Position numbers and translations under genes: made by a program | Assembly: GCA_000503195.1 (NCBI GenBank) | Contig: AYSC01000006.1 | Location: 1 to 64,000, forward strand | DNA: 64,000 bases | Reading direction: 5' to 3' | DNA from: Blastomonas sp. CACIA14H2 | Lineage (GTDB): Bacteria; Pseudomonadota; Alphaproteobacteria; Sphingomonadales; Sphingomonadaceae | Shown here: in pieces, positions 1-7,959 of the stretch | Layout of the letters: each line of letters opens with the position of its first letter | Numbering within the stretch: position 1 is the stretch's first letter | Notes under the pieces: model-generated | The model's input: the letters and a program-made list of their open reading frames with translations, nothing else | Told to the model about the DNA's origin: nothing | Database searches by the model: none

Positions 1-175
1 GCCCAGAAACCTCGCCAAATCCGTGACGGTGGAGTGACGCAAGGTTAGCGGCTGCTCGTCGCTGCCGCCAGCCTCATACGTCGCAGCAGTTTGTTAACCA
101 TATTTAAGTTTCCGTGGATTTAGATGGCGGCGATCTGCTGGCCTGCCCGTGGCTGGACCGGGCATGGGGGTATGG

Positions 176-1618
176 ATGAGCATCGCCAACTGGAATCCTG
201 CGAAGCTGACGCTGGTTGTCGATCTCGACGACACGCTGATCCGTACCGACAGCCTGCTCGAGAATTTCTGGGCGGCCTGGGCGGTCCGGTGGCACACGCC
301 GCTGGAGGCCATGCGCACGCTGGCCAGGGGCAAGGTCGCGCTCAAGCACCGGCTCGGCGAAATCGGCCAGATCGATCCGGCGCGGCTGCCCTATAACCCG
401 GAAGTCCTCGACATGATCGAGCAGTGGCGCGCGCGCGGTGGACGCGTTGCGCTCGTCACCGGCGCGACCCAGGCCATGGCCGATGCGGTGGCGGGGCATC
501 TCGGCCTGTTCGATTCGGCTTATGGATCGAAGGATGGCGTCAACCTCACCGGCTCGCGCAAGGCGCGGTTCCTGGAGGAGACGTTCGGACCCGCAGGCTA
601 CAGCTATATCGGCGATGCCCCGGCCGATTTCGCGGTGTGGCAGGGCGCGGCCGCTGCCGTGACGGTCAATCCCAGCAAGGCGTTTCAGGCGCGGGTCGAG
701 GCACTGATCGCGGATGCAACGCACCTGCCCGCGCGCCGGGCGGGCGTGCGCGACTATCTCGAAGCGATGCGCCCGCACCAGTGGCTCAAGAACGTGCTCG
801 TCTTCCTGCCGATGCTCGCGGCGCACGCGCTCGATCTGGTCACCGCGCTGCAGGCGGTGCTCGCCTTTGTCGCGTTCAGCCTGGTGGCGTCGGCCACCTA
901 TATCCTCAACGACCTGCTCGACCTGTCGGCAGACCGCGCGCACCCGCGCAAGTGCCAGCGCCCGTTCGCGTCCGGACGCATCCGCCTGATCCACGGGACC
1001 TGGATGGTACCGGTGCTGGGGCTGGCGGGCGCCGGAATCGCGCTGGCAGGCGGGATCGAGCTTTTTGCCGTTCTGCTGATTTATGCGGGTGTCACCATCC
1101 TCTATTCGGTCAAGCTCAAGCGGCTTGCGATGATCGATATCTGCACGCTCGCCGTGCTCTATTCGCTGCGCGTGCTCGCAGGCAGCGCCGCCACGGCCAT
1201 TGCCTCCTCGCTCTGGCTGCTCGCCTTCTCGACCTTCTTCTTCTTTTCGCTCGCTGCCGTGAAGCGCTATGCCGAGCTGGTCGATGGTGCCGCGTCGGGC
1301 CGTACCATGGCGGCAGGCCGCGGCTATCGCGTCGACGACCGCGCGATTGTCGGCAATATCATGGTCTCTTCAGGGCTCGTCTCGGTGCTGGTGCTGGCGC
1401 TGTATGCCAATTCGGAGCCGGTGCAGGCGCTGTACCATTATCCCGAATTCCTCTGGGGCGTGTGTCTGGTGCTGCTGTTCTGGACCAACCGCATCGCGCT
1501 GCTCACGCACCGCGGCGAGATGCACGACGATCCGGTGGTGTTCGCGATGCGCGACCGGGTGAGCCTGTGCTGCGGCCTGGTCGTCGCCCTGCTCGCGCTC
1601 GCCGGAGCGCTGGCGTGA
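176..1618 (+). CDS. HAD phosphatase-UbiA prenyltransferase fusion (decaprenyl-phosphate phosphoribosyltransferase type)
   Basis: The first ~195 residues are a HAD hydrolase with motif I DLDDT (D16 and D18 as nucleophile and acid), a motif II Thr in LVTGAT and the acidic motif GDAPAD. The rest is a polytopic UbiA prenyltransferase starting at RPHQWLKN (~residue 199) with the signature NDLLDLSADRAHPRK followed by RPFASG, typical of enzymes that add phosphoribose to polyprenyl phosphate. By family knowledge the UbiA part makes decaprenyl-phosphoryl-5-phosphoribose and the HAD part could remove the 5-phosphate. The ATG at 176 has a G-rich Shine-Dalgarno 5 bases upstream; a GTG at 149 and an ATG at 164 are in-frame alternatives. 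The stop overlaps the next start by 4 bases. The fusion and the operon with dprE1/dprE2 support the call; lipid chain length is inferred. Confidence 0.88.
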   Translation: MSIANWNPAKLTLVVDLDDTLIRTDSLLENFWAAWAVRWHTPLEAMRTLARGKVALKHRLGEIGQIDPARLPYNPEVLDMIEQWRARGGRVALVTGATQAMADAVAGHLGLFDSAYGSKDGVNLTGSRKARFLEETFGPAGYSYIGDAPADFAVWQGAAAAVTVNPSKAFQARVEALIADATHLPARRAGVRDYLEAMRPHQWLKNVLVFLPMLAAHALDLVTALQAVLAFVAFSLVASATYILNDLLDLSADRAHPRKCQRPFASGRIRLIHGTWMVPVLGLAGAGIALAGGIELFAVLLIYAGVTILYSVKLKRLAMIDICTLAVLYSLRVLAGSAATAIASSLWLLAFSTFFFFSLAAVKRYAELVDGAASGRTMAAGRGYRVDDRAIVGNIMVSSGLVSVLVLALYANSEPVQALYHYPEFLWGVCLVLLFWTNRIALLTHRGEMHDDPVVFAMRDRVSLCCGLVVALLALAGALA

Positions 1619-2022
1619 CCGGGCTGATGCTCGTCCTGTCCTATGCCGGGTTCGCGGTGCTGGCAACGCTCGCCAATCTGGCGAGCCAGCGCGCGGTGCT
1701 GGCGCTGCTGCCCGGCGGGCTGCTGCTCGCGCTGGCCGTCGGGACGCTGGTCGGGCTGGTGGTGAAATTCTGGCTCGACCGCACCTGGATCTTTGCCGGC
1801 AAGGCGAGCACGGGCTCGAGCACGACGGGCACCTTCGGCCTCTATGCCGCCACCGGCGTGGTCACGACGCTGATCTTCTGGGGCTTCGAGACCGCCGCCT
1901 GGCTGATCTGGCAGACGCATCTCGCGCGCGAGATCGGCGCGGTGAGCGGCCTCGCCATCGGCTATCTGGTCAAGTACCGGCTCGACCGGCGCTATGTCTT
2001 TGCGCCGGCAAGGCCGGCCTGA
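1615..2022 (+). CDS. GtrA family membrane protein
   Basis: About 135 residues with four predicted membrane helices. The pair of basic/aromatic motifs (FWLDRTWIF after helix 2 and YRLDRRYVF at the C-terminus) is diagnostic of GtrA. GtrA proteins are thought to help flip or present polyprenyl-phosphate-linked sugars, which fits a role in moving the lipid-linked pentose made by this operon to the periplasm. The GTG start (GTGA) overlaps the upstream stop by 4 bases; an in-frame ATG at 1627 is an alternative. The stop overlaps the next ATG (TGATG), indicating translational coupling. Confidence 0.85.
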   Translation: MTGLMLVLSYAGFAVLATLANLASQRAVLALLPGGLLLALAVGTLVGLVVKFWLDRTWIFAGKASTGSSTTGTFGLYAATGVVTTLIFWGFETAAWLIWQTHLAREIGAVSGLAIGYLVKYRLDRRYVFAPARPA

Positions 2023-3356
2023 TGCCGCATGTCGAGCCGCTCTCGGGCTGGGGCCGCTATCCGGTGCGCGATTGCGCGCTTTGGCAGCCTGTCACCACCG
2101 AGGCGCTGCACGCGACCCTGCCCCCGCTGCCCAGCAGCATCGCGCGCGGCAATGGCCGAGCCTATGGCGATGCCAGCCTCAACCCCGATGCGACCATCGA
2201 CATGCGGCGGCTCGACCGGCTGATCGCGTTCAATGATGCCACGGGCGAGCTGGTGTGCGAGGCGGGCGTGCTGCTGTCCGACATCATCGATGCCTTCCTG
2301 CCGCGCGGTTGGTTCGTCCCGGTGACGCCGGGCACGCGCATGGTGACGATCGGCGGGATGATCGCCAGCGACGTCCACGGCAAGAACCATCATGGCGCAG
2401 GCTCGTTTTGCGACCATCTGCTCTGGCTCGATCTCGATCTCGGCGATGGCCGCGTGCTGCGCTGCTCGCATCAGGAGAATGCCGAACTGTTCGCCGCGAC
2501 CTGTGGCGGCATGGGGCTGACCGGGATGATCGTGCGCGCGGCCTTCCCCCTGATCCGGATCGAAAGCGCCTGGATGCGCCAGCGGACCTTGCGCGCGCGC
2601 GACCTTGCCGAGGCGATGGCGCTGTTCGAATCGTCGCACGACTGGACCTATTCGGTCGCCTGGATCGATTGCCTGGCGCGCGGGCGCGATCTCGGCCGAT
2701 CGGCGATCCTGCTGGCCGAACATGCGGCGGCAAGCGAGCTCGATGGCCCCCGCCGCGCCGCACCGCTCGACCGGCCGCCGCGCAGGCCGCGCGCGGTCCC
2801 GATCGACCTGCCCGGCTTCGCGCTCAGCGGCGTCAATGTGCGCGCCTTCAACCGGCTCTATCATGCGATGCAGCGGCCCGGCGACGCGCTGGTCGCGCTC
2901 GACCCCTATTTCTATCCGCTCGATGCCCTGTCCGACTGGAACCGCATCTATGGCCGGCGCGGCTTTGTGCAATATCAGTGCGTGCTGCCGCTGGGCGAGA
3001 GCGAGCGCGGCCTGGCCCGCCTGCTCGAGACGATCGCGGCGGCAGGCAGCGGATCGTTTCTCGCCGTGCTCAAGCGCATGGGGCGGCCGTCGTTCGGGAT
3101 GCTGAGCTTTCCGATGCCCGGCTATACGCTCGCGCTCGATTTTCCCGCGACGCCCGCCAATCTCGCGCTGCTCGACCGGCTCGATGCCATCACCGCCGAT
3201 CATGGCGGGCGGATCTATCTGACCAAGGATGCCCGGCTGTCCGCTGCCATGCTGGCGCGCGGCTATCCCAGGCTTCAGGAATTTCGCGACCTGCGCGCGC
3301 AATACGGTCTCGACCGCCGCTTTTCCTCGCTTCTCTCGCAACGTCTGGGGCTTTGA
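2022..3356 (+). CDS. dprE1: Decaprenylphosphoryl-ribose 2'-oxidase (FAD-dependent), DprE1-like
   Basis: 444 residues, close to the usual length. The N-terminal VAO-type FAD domain shows ARGNGRAYGDAS and the TPGTRMVTIGGMIASDVHGKNHH region. The C-terminal part has GYTLALDFP and YLTKDARL, which align to the substrate-site segments of mycobacterial DprE1; K402 matches the essential Lys418. The enzyme would oxidise the 2'-OH of polyprenyl-phosphoryl-ribose to the keto intermediate, which DprE2 then reduces to arabinose. The residue matching Cys387 of the M. tuberculosis enzyme, the covalent target of benzothiazinones, is Ala371. The ATG overlaps the gtrA stop by one base; dprE2 follows after 2 bases. 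Confidence 0.88.
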   Translation: MPHVEPLSGWGRYPVRDCALWQPVTTEALHATLPPLPSSIARGNGRAYGDASLNPDATIDMRRLDRLIAFNDATGELVCEAGVLLSDIIDAFLPRGWFVPVTPGTRMVTIGGMIASDVHGKNHHGAGSFCDHLLWLDLDLGDGRVLRCSHQENAELFAATCGGMGLTGMIVRAAFPLIRIESAWMRQRTLRARDLAEAMALFESSHDWTYSVAWIDCLARGRDLGRSAILLAEHAAASELDGPRRAAPLDRPPRRPRAVPIDLPGFALSGVNVRAFNRLYHAMQRPGDALVALDPYFYPLDALSDWNRIYGRRGFVQYQCVLPLGESERGLARLLETIAAAGSGSFLAVLKRMGRPSFGMLSFPMPGYTLALDFPATPANLALLDRLDAITADHGGRIYLTKDARLSAAMLARGYPRLQEFRDLRAQYGLDRRFSSLLSQRLGL

Positions 3357-3358
3357 CG

Positions 3359-4087
3359 ATGATCGCTTCTCCCGTTCTCATCCTGGGTGCCCGCTCGGAC
3401 ATCGGCAAGGCGCTGGCCCGCGGCTATGCCGCCCAGGGCTGCGAGGTCATCCTGGCCGGGCGGGGCGACATCGCCGCCGATGCGACCGATCTTGGCCTGC
3501 GCAGCGGTGCAAAGGCGCGAGCGGTCGCCTTCGATGTCACCGATGGCGCGCCCGACCGCTTTTTCGACAGCCTTGGCGTGGTGCCGGGCACCGTGGTGAT
3601 GGTCGCGGGGCTGCTCGGCGACCAGGCCGAGTCGGCTGCTGACGATTCCGCCGCGCAAAGGGTGATGGACAGCAACTTTAACGGGCCCGCGCGCTATCTG
3701 CTGGCAGCGGCGCGGCGGATGGCGGGCGTGCCCGATGGCTGCATCATCGGCATCAGCTCGGTCGCGGGCGAGCGCGGCCGCGCCTCGAACTTCGTCTATG
3801 GCTCGGCCAAGGCCGGTTTCACCGCGTTCCTTTCGGGCCTGCGCAATGCGCATGCGAAAACCGGACTGCACGTGATGACGGTCAAGCCCGGCTTTGTCCG
3901 GACCCAGATGACCGCAGGGATGAAGCTGCCGCCGGTGATGACGGCCGAACCCGGCCAGGTCGCCGATGCGATCATCGCCGCGCATCGCGCCCGGCGCGAC
4001 GTCATCTACACGCTGGGCCGGTGGCGGCTGGTGATGGCGGTCATCCGCGCAATTCCCGAACCGCTGTTCAAAAGGCTCTCGCTGTGA
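3359..4087 (+). CDS. dprE2: Decaprenylphosphoryl-2-keto-ribose reductase, DprE2-like SDR
   Basis: 242 residues, short-chain dehydrogenase fold. The nucleotide-binding turn reads GARSDIGKA, the variant seen in DprE2 rather than TGxxxGIG. A catalytic Ser lies in GISSVAG, with Y147 and K151 in YGSAKAG. It would use NAD(P)H to reduce the 2-keto intermediate from DprE1, completing epimerisation of the lipid-linked ribose to arabinose. The start ATG lies 2 bases after the dprE1 stop, so it is the last gene of the coupled operon. The family alone would only support 'SDR'; pairing with dprE1 gives the specific call. Confidence 0.85.
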   Translation: MIASPVLILGARSDIGKALARGYAAQGCEVILAGRGDIAADATDLGLRSGAKARAVAFDVTDGAPDRFFDSLGVVPGTVVMVAGLLGDQAESAADDSAAQRVMDSNFNGPARYLLAAARRMAGVPDGCIIGISSVAGERGRASNFVYGSAKAGFTAFLSGLRNAHAKTGLHVMTVKPGFVRTQMTAGMKLPPVMTAEPGQVADAIIAAHRARRDVIYTLGRWRLVMAVIRAIPEPLFKRLSL

Positions 4088-4302
4088 TGTGATGCCGGGC
4101 GTCGGGCAGCGGCAACAGCACGCGCATTATGATAGCGGTTGCTAATCCGGCAGCGCACGATCTGATCCGAAACAGTGGTATTTTAACTAGCTTGCAAAGC
4201 CTGTGACTGGCATTTTAAGCGCTTGAAATCGCGCATTTCGTCCCCCATGCCTGCGGCCGGAGGACCCGCGTTCAGCCAAGCACTTATGCCGGAGACAACG
4301 CC
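4088..4302. other. Intergenic region downstream of dprE2
   Basis: 215 bases with no ORF. It is more AT-rich than its surroundings and probably holds the end of the dprE operon and the promoter of the TetR gene at 4303. I see no convincing hairpin terminator or clear -35/-10 pair. Confidence 0.4.
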
Positions 4303-4986
4303 ATGCCCCCGCTCAGTGGCCAGCCGATAGAGCTCGATCCGAAGGTCACCCCGTTGCAGGACCGCGCCCGCGCGACGTACGAGCAGATCATCCAGGCGAC
4401 GGGAGAACTGCTGCCGGAAATCGGCATCGAGCGGTTGTCCACCAACATGATTGCCGAGCGCGCCGGACTGACGCCGCCCGCCCTTTATCGCTATTTTCCC
4501 AACAAATACGCGATCCTCAGCGAGATGGGGCGCCGCCTTATCACGGCAGAGAATCAGACGATCGCCGAATGGGTCCAGAGCGAGGAATTTGCGATAGGCA
4601 GCAACCTGCAGGCCGAAATCGAGAGCTTTGCCGCGCTGCTCGACCGGCTTCGCGATGTGGTGCTGGCCCATCCGGGGGGCGCATGGATCTACCGGGCGAT
4701 GAGTGCGGTCCCTGTCCTGCAGGAGATACGCCGCCGCGCCTCCAAGGATTTCGTCCAGGTGATCGTGGATGCCGTGGCCGACGATTTTCCCAAGGTCGAT
4801 CCGGACAGGGTGCGCGGCGCCGTGCTGCTGACCGCGATCGTCAATCATGCGGTCACCGAAACGATGGCAGACGACTTTCCCACGGCCTCGCTGCTCCGTC
4901 GCGAAGCGGCCATCATGATGAGCATCTATTATCGCGACGTGGTGCTGTCGCGTGTCTCTGACGACAGGGTGAAACGCGAGAGCTGA
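4303..4986 (+). CDS. TetR/AcrR family transcriptional regulator
   Basis: 227 residues with an N-terminal TetR helix-turn-helix at ~residues 25-70 (ATGELLPEIG, then MIAERAG and ALYRYFPNKYAIL) followed by an all-helical ligand-binding domain with no recognisable specificity. The HTH closely resembles that of the second TetR gene at 5633 (both have the YRYFPNK segment), so the two are likely paralogs. No adjacent efflux or enzyme gene shows its target; autoregulation is the usual expectation. Ligand unknown. Confidence 0.88.
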   Translation: MPPLSGQPIELDPKVTPLQDRARATYEQIIQATGELLPEIGIERLSTNMIAERAGLTPPALYRYFPNKYAILSEMGRRLITAENQTIAEWVQSEEFAIGSNLQAEIESFAALLDRLRDVVLAHPGGAWIYRAMSAVPVLQEIRRRASKDFVQVIVDAVADDFPKVDPDRVRGAVLLTAIVNHAVTETMADDFPTASLLRREAAIMMSIYYRDVVLSRVSDDRVKRES

Positions 4987-5006
4987 CACTGACTCGTAAA
5001 ATCCTG

Positions 5007-5034
5007 TTGACAGTATACGATTCTGAATTTTAAT
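5007..5034 (+). promoter_or_regulatory. Strong sigma-70-like promoter
   Basis: TTGACA (5007-5012), a 16-base spacer and TTTAAT (5029-5034) match the housekeeping consensus at 11 of 12 positions. It lies just after the first TetR gene and points toward the unexplained 5.05-5.6 kb segment and the second TetR gene. Confidence 0.55.
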
Positions 5035-5059
5035 AGTCCTCGCTAATTGGGCGGGGGGC

Positions 5060-5245
5060 TTGATGATCCTTTTTCCAGCGGGCCAGGCGGCGAGGGGCTG
5101 CCGCTGGTCCGATCAACCACGGGACGACCGCGTCGTCGCCGTTGCTCATTTGCGACCTTCTGTGACGGCGCAACCGGCCCCGCGATGGTCTGGCACCCGC
5201 CGCAGCGACGATCTCGTTATCAAGTGTGTGCGCGACGGCCGCTAG
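5060..5245 (+). CDS. Hypothetical small protein (doubtful)
   Basis: A 61-codon ORF starting ATGATC after a G-rich stretch at 5049-5057 that could act as a ribosome binding site, about 25 bases downstream of the 5007 promoter. No domain, membrane segment or signal is seen, and the sequence resembles no family I recognise. It is listed because of the promoter and the ORF that starts 2 bases after its stop. It could equally be a chance ORF in GC-rich DNA or an untranslated transcript. Confidence 0.25.
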   Translation: MMILFPAGQAARGCRWSDQPRDDRVVAVAHLRPSVTAQPAPRWSGTRRSDDLVIKCVRDGR

Positions 5246-5247
5246 CC

Positions 5248-5550
5248 ATGGCCCGCCTCTCGAGCAGCGCCATTCGTGCGAGCCTGCGCAGCGGCGTCCG
5301 CAGCCGACGCAAAGCCAGGAACAGCAAGGCCGGGCCGAACGCGTCCGCGGGGGCGGCCACAAGCGAACCACGTGACGCCGAGCCTGACATCTCCACTCGC
5401 CGGTTGCAGGTCCGGCGCAGGCGGATCAAGGCGGCGCGCGCGGCGTTGCGGCGGCAGAAGCGCCGCAGCGGTTTCGGCAAGGCGCTGCGAACCGAAATCC
5501 GCACCGGCCACCGGATGCTCAGACGGCGTGCAGTGCGGCGGCGCAGATAG
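5248..5550 (+). CDS. Hypothetical highly basic small protein (doubtful)
   Basis: A 100-codon ORF beginning 2 bases after the stop of the 5060 ORF. The product is strongly basic, with long Arg-rich runs in its second half and a C-terminal cluster of four Arg. Third positions are rich in G and C, as in real genes here, but there is no clear ribosome binding site and GC-rich DNA readily gives Arg-rich chance ORFs. If real it could bind nucleic acid; this is inference only. Confidence 0.25.
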   Translation: MARLSSSAIRASLRSGVRSRRKARNSKAGPNASAGAATSEPRDAEPDISTRRLQVRRRRIKAARAALRRQKRRSGFGKALRTEIRTGHRMLRRRAVRRRR

Positions 5551-5632
5551 CCGGCGCTCGGCTCCCGGCCGGTCGCAGACGGCGCCGGCCCCAGCGTTGC
5601 GCAGTTCGCGCAATCGCTGCTAAGCCGGAGGG

Positions 5633-6256
5633 ATGCCCGAGCTCGACCTGATCCCACGCAAGCAACCGCAACAGACCCGCAGCCGCGAAACGATGCAGCG
5701 TGTGCTCGAGGAGGCCGAGGCATTGCTGGTCGAACAGGGCGTCGATGGCTTCAACACCAACATCCTGGCCGAGCGCGCCGGCGTGGGCGTCCGCGCCATC
5801 TATCGCTATTTTCCCAACAAATGGGCGATCCTGGTCGAGCTGGTCGACCGGTCCTATGCCCGCGAACGCGAATGGGTCGGACATCTGGGCAGCTTGAAGC
5901 CCGGCGACGACTGGCGCAGCGCGACCGACCGGATGATAGACCGGTTCTTTGCCGGTGCCAGCGCCAGCCCGAGCTATGCGGTGCTGCGCGCCGCCTGCCA
6001 GGTGTCGCCGCAGCTGCGCGACGTGGAGGCGCGCAATATCGCCCGGTTCGAGCGCGATGTCGCCGCGACGCTGGCGGCGCTGGGCATGCCGGCCGATCCC
6101 CGACGGTTGCGGGTGATGGCGCAGATCGTGATCGACGTGTCGGGACGCCTCATCGATCTTGCACTCAACGCCGACGATCGGGCCGAGGCCGAACTGCTGC
6201 TCGGCGAGCTCAAGCGGATGCTTCACGACCTGCTGGGGCCGCATTTGCCCGGCTGA
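5633..6256 (+). CDS. TetR/AcrR family transcriptional regulator
   Basis: 207 residues. The TetR HTH lies at ~residues 15-60 (EAEALLVEQG, ILAERAG, IYRYFPNKWAIL), very like the regulator at 4303. The C-terminal helical domain has no recognisable ligand signature. The gene converges on coq4, with only 14 bases between the stops; GGCTGA at 6251 and TCAGCC at 6271 form a small inverted repeat around the two stop codons. No target is obvious from the neighbours. Confidence 0.88.
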   Translation: MPELDLIPRKQPQQTRSRETMQRVLEEAEALLVEQGVDGFNTNILAERAGVGVRAIYRYFPNKWAILVELVDRSYAREREWVGHLGSLKPGDDWRSATDRMIDRFFAGASASPSYAVLRAACQVSPQLRDVEARNIARFERDVAATLAALGMPADPRRLRVMAQIVIDVSGRLIDLALNADDRAEAELLLGELKRMLHDLLGPHLPG

Positions 6257-6270
6257 ACGGGCGGCGGGGC

Positions 6271-7059
6271 TCAGCCGATCGCTGCGGCAGGGCCGCCGAT
6301 GCGATAGGGGTCGATCCCGGCCGCGCGCAACCGCGCATGCGCCTGGCGATAGACCTGCGGTTCGGCAATGCCCATGCGCGCGCGCGCGGCAGCGATGGGT
6401 TCGGCGAGCAAGGCGCGGATGTCCTGGGCAAAGATCGCCTGCGCGGCACGCCCATGGCGCCGCGCCTCGGCCACCGCGCCGACAAAGGGCGCGTCGCTGC
6501 GCAGCCGCAGCGCAAACTCGGCGGTGCCCGCCCAGGCGATGATCGTCTCGGTCCAGTCGCGATACTGGCCGCTGGTAAAGCCGAGCACGCACTGCTCGCC
6601 CAGCGGATCGCGACCATAGCCGGTCAGCACGTGCGCGAGGTCATGCGTGTCGCGCAGCCGGTTGTGGAACCATTGCAGCTGGTCGGCATGGACGCTCTGG
6701 CCGGGCAGCGTGCTCGCCGCGACCAGCCCCGCAGCCGAAAGCCCCTCGCTCCGCATGAAGCGGACATAGGCATGCGCGACGCTCTGCTCGCCAAGCCGCA
6801 GCAGCGTATCGTGATCGTCGAGGATCGGGGCCAGCTCGGGCTCGGCGGCCATGCGTGCGCGGCCCTGCGCACTGGCGCAGAAGCGCTCGGCAATCTTCAT
6901 CGTGCTGCGATTGGGCAGGCAGTCGCCCATGTGGAACACCTGCGCCGTATCCTCGGCATCGCGCATCAGGGCGCGAAAATGGCGCAACGCCTGCAATGGA
7001 CGCATGCGACGCGGCGGGCGTGTGGGGGCTGCAAAGGGCAGGCTGACAGACATGGGCAT
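6271..7059 (-). CDS. coq4: COQ4 family ubiquinone biosynthesis protein
   Basis: 262 residues. The Coq4 signature HDxxH-x11-E is present exactly (H139, D140, H143, E155) within HDLAHVLTGYGRDPLGE. These residues bind a divalent metal in the family. Coq4 is needed for ubiquinone assembly, and recent work on the family assigns it C1 decarboxylation/hydroxylation of the ring. No other coq gene adjoins it. ATGs at 7059 and 7053 are both possible starts; a GGGG stretch precedes the first. Confidence 0.88.
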   Translation of the reverse strand: MPMSVSLPFAAPTRPPRRMRPLQALRHFRALMRDAEDTAQVFHMGDCLPNRSTMKIAERFCASAQGRARMAAEPELAPILDDHDTLLRLGEQSVAHAYVRFMRSEGLSAAGLVAASTLPGQSVHADQLQWFHNRLRDTHDLAHVLTGYGRDPLGEQCVLGFTSGQYRDWTETIIAWAGTAEFALRLRSDAPFVGAVAEARRHGRAAQAIFAQDIRALLAEPIAAARARMGIAEPQVYRQAHARLRAAGIDPYRIGGPAAAIG

Positions 7060-7223
7060 CCCCGAAATCGGTGCGATCGCTCCATACGAAAGTATTTGCT
7101 TCCATATTGGCCGTCAAGACCCTGTGGCATCGGGGCACGCGCGATCGACACCGCGAGCCGCAGCCCGGGCCGGTCCATTCGAGGCCACCGCCAGCAGCCC
7201 GAAGATGTTGCGGGATTGCGCGG

Positions 7224-7919
7224 TCAGCGCTTGCGGTAGCGGAAGTACCAGACCTCGTGCCCCTGCGCGCGGGCCTTGGCCTCGTAGCGCGTTTCGGGCC
7301 AGCCGCCGGGGCGGGTGAGGAAATCCTTCGGGCGCTCGCACAGCCAGTCGAAGGCGGGGTGGTCGTTCATCACCATCATCGCGTGCGCGACATAGATCGG
7401 GTGATCGGTGCCGAAGCGGAATTCGCCGCCGGGCTTGAGCTTGGACGCGATCAGGTCGACCGGCCCCTTGTTCATCATCCGCCGCTTGGCATGGCGCGCC
7501 TTGGGCCAGGGATCGGGGTGGAGCAGATAGACGAAGCTGAGCGCGCCATCGGGCACGCGCTCAAGCACGTCGATGGCATTGCCCATGTGCAGCCGTACGT
7601 TGAAAAGGTTCTGCTCGCGCACATGCTGCAACGCGCCCACCACGCCGTTGAGAAAGGGCTCCGCGCCGATAAAGCCGTGATCGGGCAGCATGTCGGCGCG
7701 ATAGGCCATATGCTCGCCCGCGCCGAAGCCGATCTCGAAATGCAGCGGGCGATCGTCGCCGAACAGCCGGCGAGAGGTGATCTCGCCCTCTTCCGGCACG
7801 CTGATCTGCGGCAGCAGCTTCTCGACCAGTTCGGCCTGGCCCAGGCGCAGCTTGTGGTTCTGCTGACGGCCATAAAGCCGCCGCACCGATACGGGGTCTC
7901 CGGGTTTGTACGCGGTCAT
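7224..7919 (-). CDS. trmB: tRNA (guanine-N7-)-methyltransferase TrmB
   Basis: 231 residues, the usual size. The SAM-binding motif FEIGFGAGEH, the acidic turn IGAEPF and the TrmB signature LLHPDPWPKARHAKRR with C-terminal TDH (catalytic Asp and specificity region) are all present. It makes m7G46 in the variable loop of tRNAs. The ATG at 7919 (MTAYKPGDP) is chosen because homology starts there; the frame is open further upstream but that stretch lacks conservation. The gene is monocistronic in a 164-base-flanked slot. Confidence 0.93.
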   Translation of the reverse strand: MTAYKPGDPVSVRRLYGRQQNHKLRLGQAELVEKLLPQISVPEEGEITSRRLFGDDRPLHFEIGFGAGEHMAYRADMLPDHGFIGAEPFLNGVVGALQHVREQNLFNVRLHMGNAIDVLERVPDGALSFVYLLHPDPWPKARHAKRRMMNKGPVDLIASKLKPGGEFRFGTDHPIYVAHAMMVMNDHPAFDWLCERPKDFLTRPGGWPETRYEAKARAQGHEVWYFRYRKR

Positions 7920-7959
7920 GGGCAACGCGCCTAGCAAAGCCGCGCCGCGATGCAAGCGG

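Noticed and set aside
1-148. Gene fragment or RNA at the left edge
   Set aside because: No ORF with homology, no tRNA fold and no clear promoter seen.
6251-6276. Terminator between the TetR gene and coq4
   Set aside because: Only a 6-base stem with a 14-base loop and no T-run on either strand.
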